From Perkinsus chesapeaki (Eukaryota; Perkinsozoa; Perkinsida; Perkinsidae): a stretch of DNA of 20,401 nt. The stretch lies in NCBI GenBank assembly GCA_013115145.1, contig JAAPAO010000470.1:8137-28537 (forward strand), written 5' to 3'. Below, in pieces: positions 9,819 through 17,571 of the stretch. Every line of letters starts with the position of its first letter. Position 1 is the first letter of the stretch. The notes under the pieces are model-generated. The model was not told the origin of the DNA and did not search any database. It saw only the letters and a list, made by a program, of their open reading frames with translations. A program made the position numbers and the translations under genes.

Positions 9819-12800
9819 ATGAAAATCATATTTTCACGTCCGTATCTGTATGCTTGCTTGATAAGCATCGTTCTGGCCAAGCCGGCTCTACTGGCACCAC
9901 CTTGTGCAGCGCTGTCCCAAGATCTCACCGAGGAGTATGTCGACGCTCCTCGAGTACTTCCAGTAGGTCTCTCTCACACTTGTCACTTTATCACCGCCGC
10001 AGGCATCATCGGTGCCGAAAGGATTCGACTGGCGAAATGTGAATGGTCAAAATATGGTCACGACTGACCGAAGCCATTCCAATCCGGGGTGAGCTCGCCT
10101 TGGTCCCCCTCGACAGACTACCTTGCAGCAGATCCTGTGCCGCTTGCTGGGCGTTCGCGCTCACTCATACGCTCTCCGACAGAATCCGCATTCAACGTAA
10201 GGCTGCCTTCCCGGAGGTAGGGCTCCGACCTCCTTCGCCACCACTAGTGGTCGACGGTTCAGGTCAACTTGGCAGCCCAGCCGCTTCTTACTTGCGCTTA
10301 TGAGGCCGGCAACGGGTGCCGCGGTGGCAGCGTGCTGGATGCTGTGCGCTACGTAAGTCAGGGCATCAGGGCGTCTCTGAATGCCAGGCGATCAGATCAA
10401 ACAGCACGGTATCACCGACGAGACCTGCTCCCCGTATCTGGGGAAGGGCAGAGATTCTGGCGAAGTTTGCCGAGGGACGACGTTGTAGCTGCCGCCTTTA
10501 TCGTTCTATTTGGTGACTCTGTGCCAGGTGCATCAACTGTGATGCTGATGGCTCTTGTGGGATTCCCAAAACTTATTCCACATTCTTCGTTGACCAGTAG
10601 GCTCGGAGGAGCCTCGTCGATTACAGAAGCCCCCCGTTCAGGTATGGCATTGTTAAGGGGGAGGCTAACATACAGTCTGAAGTTATGACTCGTGGTCCAG
10701 TAGTTTGCCATATGCACGCAGACGAGACCTTCAGGGCCAAGTAATGCACGCTCCCTGTTTAGCCAACGAGAATCTGCCGCAGTTACCAGCCGGGGCAGCT
10801 CTGGGACTTCGACTACTTGCCCGAGGATGCCCAGGTGAACCATGCTGTTGAGATCGCTGGATGGGGGGAGGACGCCGATGGTGAGTGGCACTCCACCTCT
10901 GAGACAGTCGCCAATTTCTCTATCAGGTTCACCGTATTGGGTCGCTCGTTTCTCATATGGTAATTGAACTGCCGGGCCAGACACAGTATTGACGGTGGTT
11001 TCAGGCTCCCAGTGGGGTGACAACGGCTGGGCCAAGTTGCGGCGATCGGCTAACGGCCTCATCGAGACGAGCGGCTGTGTGTGGGCCACCGTTAAGTAAG
11101 GCAAATCGACTCCTCATGACTTGCCATGTCCCTCTGTTAGTGCTGATGCATGGAAGGACTGGACATTATACCCCAACATAAAGTGGGAGCCCTCCCGGCT
11201 GCCCCGCGTTGTTGGATTCGATCGTTCAGATATGTTGCACCGATCGTCAATCCGACCCCACGCCACGAGTACTTGGAATCTGTCAACACCGTGAGCGACT
11301 GGTTGACTGCTGGTTCCAGTGCTTTTTATCAGGGCGCGAACGAGCGTTATGTGATCGAGAAAGTTCTTGGGGACGGCTCCATAGTCGCCCGGAAGGCAGG
11401 CGAGCACGTAGGTGTGCACGTCGGGGACTGTGCGGCATTTTATTTTCGCAGGGCAAGGCAGCTCCCGCGGCTGAAAAGGCTCAGGAGCAAGCAGTCGTGG
11501 CGAATCCGAAGCCCTACGATATGATCCGAGACCAGAAATTCGGGGACGTAAGAGCTTCACGGGGAGCACCATGGAAGCCCGAGCTTCAGGACTACTACGC
11601 AGAGCCCTCGAACCGTGCTGGTGGCTACAAGCCCGCCGTTGTTCAGAACAGATGTATTTGAGCTCTTTTAGTCTTCTGCATCGTGCCTTTGTGTCAGGTT
11701 CTACCTACTCGATGGTATGTAGCAAGGACCCTACCTGCCAGTGCGATGCTGGCTATTATAAAGTAAGGATTGGAGACACTTGCTTTTTACGGTCTTTTTG
11801 TTAGGCATTGGATGCTCAAGCCAAGGACGGTGGTCAGTGTTATCTATGCGTAAGTTGGGACTGGCAAACGGCTGGGGAGTGCTCCTCGACAGGTCCCGCG
11901 CGTCCCAGGCGAACATGTGCCCAACGACGGAAGCGATCTTCCTGGTGAGTTCCAAACCTCTTTTCCGATGCTTCAATTTATTGCCTGTAGAATCGTGGGA
12001 CTGGCGAAGTGTGGATGGTAAGAATTACCTCACTTTCACTCGGAACCAGCACAACCCTCAATACTGCGGTGGCTGCTGGGCGTTCGCAGGTGATGCACTT
12101 TGTCATCCTCGTTTGCTCTTGATCTCGTCTTTGTAGTCACTTCTACCTTTGCCGATCGTCTCTCCATCAAGTCCGAGGCTCAATGGCCCAACAAAGCCAT
12201 CTCTCCGCAGCAGGTGAGGGATCATCCTCCGTAGGCCGCCGAGCTCGAAGTAGGTCATCAACTGTCGCGGTGGTGGCGACTGTTATGGCGGCGAGAAGAT
12301 CGGAGTCTATGACTTCTTCTTTGGTTTCGGAGCGGTAAGCCTCTGGGATTCGATTGAACTTCTACGAGACCTGCTTGTCGGGGGTAAACATTGTCCCCGA
12401 ATCTGCATGGAGGAAGCGTGCTCCGCTGATTGCAAAATAGTAGAACTAAGCAGGTTCTCCTTGTTCACTAACAGGTTCATGATACCTGTCACAACTACGC
12501 TGCTAAGAACTATCGGGACTTCAGCGAATGGTGCCCAGCTGAGGCCAGGTGCCTGGAGTGTGCTGAAGGAGGAGATTGCCGTCCTACGAAACACTATCGA
12601 ACTTGGTAAGCCGAGTCAGGGGGTGCCTTCATCCTCGTGAACATCATAGCAGGTTCGCTCGAGACTACGCCCGCCTTCTGAATGGAACGGATCAGATCAA
12701 GCGGGAAATATGGAAGAGAGGTCCGGTGAGCTGCGGCGTCGATGCGACCAAACAGATGGATGAGTGAGTGAAGCATCTATATCTCGTTCCACTTCATTCT

Positions 12801-13308
12801 TTAGCTACACCGGCGGTGTATTCTTCCAGGACAAGCCCGAGCCGAAGATCAATCATGAAGTAGCTCTGGTAGGATGGGGCCGAGAGGACGGCACAGGCGA
12901 CAGGTGAAGTCCGTTTTATGGGCCAGCTATATAGAGCCCTCAGTGCAGTTACTGGATAATGAGGAATTCTTGGGGAACATTCTGGGGCGAAAATGGCTAC
13001 ATGAGGATCAAGTTCGGGAATCTTAAAATAGATTCCGATTGCAGGTCAGCATGAGCCTCTTCTTAGTCGGCGATAAGTCTCATTTCAGTTGGGTTGAGCC
13101 TGGTGACGATCCCAGCGGCAAAGTGGTCCCGAACATCCCCCTCTCGATTGGGGGTAAGCCACCGGGACGCACCTCGGTAACCGTGCCCCTCTCAGATGCC
13201 TCCACTGACTGGACCGCTGCTGAGTACTTCGAGGATGACTACTGGAAGAACGCCCCTGATTACCATCCAGTGCCCGAAATTCTTGATGCGTCTGTTATTA
13301 GTGTGTAA
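9819..13308 (+). CDS. Secreted tandem cathepsin Z/X-like protein, first domain degenerate
   Basis: 26 exons sum to 2298 nt, 765 residues: 9819-9962, 10003-10088, 10132-10216, 10263-10352, 10396-10484, 10528-10596, 10642-10740, 10783-10880, 10927-10959, 11005-11095, 11141-11182, 11230-11290, 11333-11407, 11452-11547, 11590-11653, 11698-11762, 11805-11849, 11893-11944, 11991-12089, 12137-12213, 12254-12334, 12475-12605, 12653-12763, 12805-12903, 12949-13044, 13089-13308. Residues about 1-30 are a signal peptide. Domain 1 (about 53-295) starts [12 protein letters not shown] and has Cys82 (SCAACWAF) and His241 ([11 protein letters not shown]), but Phe262 (RFSYG) replaces the active-site Asn and His73 the oxyanion Gln. 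A linker (about 300-455) carries a Cys-rich module (408-444). Domain 2 (462-695) starts [10 protein letters not shown] and keeps Gln481, Cys490, His645 and Asn667 (RNSWG). Cathepsin Z is a papain-family lysosomal carboxypeptidase; domain 2 retains a QHNP form of its mini-loop. A 70-residue Pro/Asp-rich tail follows. No start or signal peptide precedes domain 2, so one protein is favoured over two genes. Confidence 0.9.
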
Positions 13309-14510
13309 CTATTTTTGAATACATGTAAAGCCCAGAGGGGCAGTTCTGAAAATGTCTTTATCATTATCTGTCAATTGCAACACTCATATTTTTTATTGCC
13401 AATTGTATAACTTCTAAACTCTTCTGCAATCCGCGTCCGCTACTACAGTACCATGGACGTTGGTCGACAGTGCCTCTGTGGCACCGTTAGTCGTCAGACG
13501 AGATCTGCCTCAATGGTGGTCTCCGTATTGGTCTCGGTCATGCACATAGTGTCATAGCCAGTAGTAGTAGCATTTTCTACTGTTATATGCATTGGATTCC
13601 ATAAAACATCGCTCCTGTTGCGTTATTCAAGTTGTAATAGAATCGTTTAGCCAAAACAGGCTGCACTTGAGGGATACAGTCATGGAGCGTGTGTTCGTGG
13701 AATGAGTATTTGGAGGTCGCGTGACAAGTGGGAAACGCAGAAGGGATAGTTTACTCTCCAACAAGAAGACACACAACGCTTCATCTCGAAGGTTTAGGCT
13801 CTAAGACACGTTAAGGTCCAACACGAAATGGCGCTTCACGCTGGTGCTATTGCCAAATGTGTGATCGCCGCGCCATACTGCGCCAAATGAGTCTGGTGCT
13901 CCGTATTAAAACGGCCTCACGCGTGACACGATTGAAACTCCTATGTTAGTGGAAATCAGTGGTCAGGAGGCATTTGCGCGCGTGTCACCGGTTGAATGCT
14001 CAGTGGTACCCCACCTTCTGCGGCATACTGTTTTAGTATTCACCGAAACGGCATGTGCATATCGAGCCCTCGCACTCTTGGATGCTTCTGTACACCTCGA
14101 AATAGCCATGCGACCAACAGAGTTTATTAATAGGGAACACGGGGCATTTACAGCGAAGACCTTTGGTGGTCACTCAAGCCGGGTTAACAAGAGTAAGATT
14201 GGACAACAAGGAGGAGACTTCAACATGATTCGGCCAAACCGTAAAAGGCTAGGACTTCATAGCTTTGACAGATTATGACAATCGATTAGTAAGCCTTTGA
14301 CTGGCGCCCGATGAGTCAAATGTATAGTTGAGTATCAAAACATTCCTGAAGGGAGATTGACAGACGGACATGCAAATGGATAAAGTGCATCGTTGCAGGG
14401 AAGGGCTTTGTTAGGTGCACCGTTAATGCAGACTTTTCAAGTATAGTAATACTTACTAGGTAATACTACGACAAAGGAGTCAAACAGAAGTGGCGCTCAC
14501 TGAGCGCCGC
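13309..14510. other. Convergent intergenic region at the strand switch
   Basis: 1.2 kb lies between the 3' ends of the cathepsin gene (plus) and the esterase gene (minus). It is more AT-rich and T-tract-rich just after 13309, as expected of 3' flanks. One 111-codon plus-strand frame (13943-14278) is present but I recognise no domain, signal peptide or splice-supported extension. I see no RNA gene or transposon end here. Confidence 0.5.
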
Positions 14511-14515
14511 TCAGT
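14492..14515. repeat. Nested perfect inverted repeats over the esterase stop codon
   Basis: Two overlapping 8-bp perfect palindromes with single-base centres: GGCGCTCA-C-TGAGCGCC at 14492-14508 and ACTGAGCG-C-CGCTCAGT at 14499-14515. The second contains the esterase stop codon (14511-14513). In the esterase transcript either could fold into a short GC-rich hairpin, and the two are mutually exclusive. Confidence 0.8.
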
Positions 14516-15410
14516 CCTTCAACATGTTGATCGGAAACTGTGAGGTACTGAAGGCATCAACCTCCCACCAAAAGTGTCCTCCAAGGTTGTTCCGAACTAA
14601 GACGACTTTAGCACCCTTATCACATCCGTGCCACTCCTCAAAGTCGAAAATGCTGCGAGATGTCTCGGATGGTTCGCCGCAGGCCATGTTAGATGCCCAG
14701 GTTTGCATGTCACCGGCAACAGAAGGGAAGTTGAAGACAAGTGAAGCAGGCCCGGAAGTATACGGAACAAGTATATCAAGTAAACCGTGAACATGGCCGA
14801 TACGAGCGCCAGCAGAGTGCTTGTATGATGATCTACACGCCGCCAGACCGTCCTGCCCTTCTGTTATGATACCACTAACAGAAACAACCCTTGTTATCAT
14901 ATTCCGACACAACAGGCCCTCTGCCATCATCCCACCATTGCTATAGCCGACGGCATACACCGGGATATCGGCATGTGGGCGTACAGTTGCGATAAGATCT
15001 CGCATGAAACCGTAATCGTCGATATCCTTGTTGGTCTGACAGCAACTGCCAGCATTCCACGAGTTCCACCTCAAAAACCCTGGAAGTCCACAAGGGGTAA
15101 CAACCAGCCATCCGTTCTCCTCGGCACCAGTTACAATGCAGCTTTGCCTACGAAAACCTTCACAATAGCCACTGAGATGGTGGAGGTTGAGGACCACAGC
15201 GCGGACTTGAGTTGTTGGCGTATAGGTGTAGTAGTAACGCTCTCCCTCTGGACGAGTGATACTGTTATATGCATATGAACCATTCATCACAACCTTCTGG
15301 CACTTCCAGTCGCCTATCTTTGGTACGAAGAAAGGGAAGCCAAGCTGCCTCTCATTCTCGGCTAAAGCGAGCGAAGCCAACGCGAGCAGATACAGTGCGG
15401 AAGAAACCAT
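14511..15410 (-). CDS. Secreted CE1-type esterase (feruloyl esterase / PHB depolymerase-like)
   Basis: A single 299-codon frame, no introns. Residues 1-17 (MVSSALYLLALASLALA) are a clear signal peptide, so the protein is exported. The rest is an alpha/beta hydrolase of the carbohydrate-esterase 1 / LpqC type. Evidence: LNLHHLSGYCEGF near 74-86 (the oxyanion strand), WNSWNAGSCC with following DIDDYGF near 115-134 (a family hallmark), nucleophile Ser157 in VGYSNGGMMA, acid Asp212 in HVHGLLDILVPY, and His279 in LGGHFWW. Relatives release feruloyl or acetyl groups from plant polysaccharides, or cleave polyhydroxybutyrate; the natural substrate here is unknown. Eight or more cysteines suit a secreted, disulfide-bonded enzyme. 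Lack of introns next to very intron-rich genes may reflect acquisition by lateral transfer or retroposition, which sequence alone cannot settle. Confidence 0.82.
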   Translation of the reverse strand: MVSSALYLLALASLALAENERQLGFPFFVPKIGDWKCQKVVMNGSYAYNSITRPEGERYYYTYTPTTQVRAVVLNLHHLSGYCEGFRRQSCIVTGAEENGWLVVTPCGLPGFLRWNSWNAGSCCQTNKDIDDYGFMRDLIATVRPHADIPVYAVGYSNGGMMAEGLLCRNMITRVVSVSGIITEGQDGLAACRSSYKHSAGARIGHVHGLLDILVPYTSGPASLVFNFPSVAGDMQTWASNMACGEPSETSRSIFDFEEWHGCDKGAKVVLVRNNLGGHFWWEVDAFSTSQFPINMLKD

Positions 15411-16100
15411 TGGAAGGATTGAATGTCAAGACTAATGAGCTGCTAATATCCTCTTCAGATTCAGATAGCGCTCAGCGACTCGGAAATCCACAAGATCTTC
15501 GCGCGCGTACAAGGAATGCCGCGGCCACCTCAATAAGTTTACAACCTTGGTTTTCGACTCAGAACGACGCTAGGAAATTTAAATATTCAGGTTTTCGTTT
15601 TCCAAGCCAGGCAATTATAACCGGACTCCAGTTACTGGAGTTCACAGAAGCAGCTTGTCTGTGGAAAAGGAGTTCGAAAAGCCCCATTCCGCATAGGAAC
15701 AGCCCCGTCTGCGCAAGGATGGGTGTGCATGCGTTCAAGATTTGCCGATCCTTCAACCCGTATTGGTGGCACTTATTATTAGTTCATGATAACAAGTATA
15801 GACCCAGAGTGTGCTATCTTTGCAACCTATCCTAATAGAGCTACCAGTCAGTCTTGTTCGTTTTTGCTTTCGTAATTGCTACTTGTTTTCTGTCGAGTCG
15901 CAATGTGTGGGACTTTAACAAAATACGGAAGCGAGTACAGGTAGCGTTTCGTAAAGCAAAAGCTATAATGCATGGCTGGTAGTCAAACGATGTGCCGATC
16001 GTCGTAACTTCGGGGCCTTCAACAATTTCGGATCACCGGGCCGTATCGAACTGAGGAGCATGAGATGAACCACAGCCATATAGCACGGCACGGTATAAGC
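15411..16100. other. Intergenic region, no recognisable gene
   Basis: 690 bp between the esterase start (minus) and the 3' end of the EF-hand gene (minus). A plus-strand open frame (15269-15835) reaches into it but its first part is antisense to the esterase, and its product shows no motif. The region presumably contains the esterase promoter or trans-splice acceptor and the EF-hand gene 3' flank. Confidence 0.5.
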
Positions 16101-17486
16101 CTACGGTTTCGTGGCCCTGGTCTTGTAGGTTCTCAACATGTCAGCAAACTTCTCGTGCGTTGTCGTGACCAGCCGTAACCCAGTGGGGTCGGATGCGAGA
16201 TACTGAAAGAGTTATGACGACCACAAGATCAGTCTAAATTACATTATCTCCATGTGGTTTGCGAGGCCGCGTGAGGCGCTCGAAGCTACTAACAAATTTG
16301 GTGCGGGGGAGGTATCGCGGCCGCACCGTCGTCTCTGGCCAGAAAGTGCCTGTAGCCTTTGATGGAGTCAGTGCGAGTCGCCGTTGAGTCACATTCGTGC
16401 ATCTCTTCTTCGAAAGCCGCCTCTTCAAGGTCATTGCGATGACACCACCGCCGTAGCTGGTCGGTCTTCAGCTGACCGAAAGAAATGCCAACAGTTTACA
16501 TGATCAATGCTTCCCACCCTCTTATCGAAAGGCTCCGTGACATCTGTATTAGGTCGAAACCGATAGTCAAATCTACGCTGAGATTCGGGCGACGGAAGCC
16601 AAAGACATTGGCAGCCTCGAGCAGCCTCTGGTAGAAGCGGGAAAACTCGCCCATACTCTGAGCAACGCTTGAAAAGACCCACCTACGAATTCTTCTTCCG
16701 TGATGTCCTCCCTACTGCCGCAGACCTACGGACAAAATTTGACACAACTGCTGTGGCGCTGCTTAATCGAACAAGTTCCCTGCGATTCGCCACCGGCTCA
16801 TCTCCGATAAGTTGTTACGTCACTGTAGCCTACGCACAGGGTAAGCACGTCGCACTCGAAGAGGTGTGCAGAAGGAACTCTCAGTATAGGCCACGGCTTG
16901 ACGCGAGCAAGGTTTGCAACTTCAAGTGGTGCGCAAGAGCAAGTTTTGAAGTTGTCGAGAGAAGTGTTGCGAGGGCAACCTCGCAACAGGGGCAACCTCT
17001 GAGGTTGCCCTCAGACAAGGTTGCTTAGCAGCTATACTGAAGTTTGACTTATCAGTACATTAACAGTGATACTTATTAATGCTCTTTATCATTCAGATGC
17101 ATCAACATTGTCCACAGCATTAAGAATAAGTACTGCAGCCCTACCGGGTTGCAGTATTTGTGATTATCTACATGTCAAACTATTCCAAGCGACGCTGCTA
17201 AGGTGATAATATAAACGATGAAAACCAAGTGGTGATGTGTGAAAGTGAAAGCGGCGCTTACGTCGATAACTTCTTGAATGACCGAGGCTAGCATCGCTTC
17301 CAGCTCGGCCGATATACCGTTCGCCTTGAGGACATCGAAGGCGTCTTCTAGGTCTGGAATGCACCTAGTTCGAAAGTCTGTGAATGCGGATCATTTCTCG
17401 AGTGCTTACCCTTCTTCATCAACATCTAGAAGCAGAAAAAGAAGACGTGCGTTTTTGCTCGGATTCGGCCGCCGACCGGCATCCAT
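16101..17486 (-). CDS. EF-hand protein with CTFxP-type tail
   Basis: Eight exons on the minus strand: 17486-17410, 17364-17262, 16725-16687, 16657-16594, 16543-16518, 16471-16393, 16349-16243, 16202-16101; 597 nt, 198 residues. Residues 21-32 (DVDEEGCIPDLE) form a canonical EF-hand loop with Asp at 1 and 3, Glu at 5, Gly at 6, Ile at 8 and Glu at 12, flanked by hydrophobic helices. A second, degenerate EF-hand follows (VIQEVIDVCGSREDITEEEF). The middle is an acidic helix (NDLEEAAFEEEMHE), and the tail contains ECTFWPETTVRP, a CTFxP pattern I associate with some protist flagellar or cytoskeletal proteins. The family is otherwise unknown to me; calcium binding by the first loop is the only inferred role. 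Exons 1, 2 and 6-8 are well supported. The exon 3/4 junction implies a 29-nt intron, and the 4/5 boundary has alternatives. Confidence 0.6.
16726..17261 (-). other. Long intron 2 of the EF-hand gene (536 nt)
   Basis: This stretch separates the first EF-hand (ending VIQEVID, donor GTAAGC) from the second (VCGSREDITEEEF, acceptor CCGTAG). It is the longest intron in the window and contains two adjacent perfect hairpins at 16965-17010. Other short open pieces inside it, such as a frame around 16798-16995, have no recognisable motif, though an unrecognised exon cannot be excluded. Confidence 0.5.
16965..17010. repeat. Pair of adjacent perfect 10-bp hairpins
   Basis: Hairpin A is 16965-16974 paired with 16979-16988 (TGTTGCGAGG / CCTCGCAACA) around GCAA at 16975-16978. 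Hairpin B is 16990-16999 paired with 17001-17010 (GGGCAACCTC / GAGGTTGCCC) with one base between. The 10-mer GGGCAACCTC also occurs at 16972-16981 inside hairpin A, so it is present twice directly and once inverted within 39 nt, allowing alternative pairing. The element lies in the long intron of the EF-hand gene. Confidence 0.9.
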
Positions 17487-17571
17487 CCAGAAAGACAATT
17501 AACACTGCAGGTTCCGGCCATGCTATCGATTGACGCAACACAGAGCGCAATCTTTGATAAGAAACAATCGA

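Noticed and set aside
9819-13308. Two separate cathepsin genes instead of one
   Set aside because: No start codon with a signal peptide is found before domain 2, and phase is kept through every linker junction. An in-frame stop near 11292 appears only if the 11183-11229 intron is retained, so the possibility is not fully excluded.
15269-15835. 188-codon plus-strand open frame
   Set aside because: Its first part is antisense to the well-supported esterase, the product has no motif or bias of a real protein, and no conserved block appears.
16669-17028. 119-codon plus-strand frame overlapping the EF-hand gene
   Set aside because: It spans the hairpin pair and the opposite strand of an EF-hand exon, without any recognisable domain.
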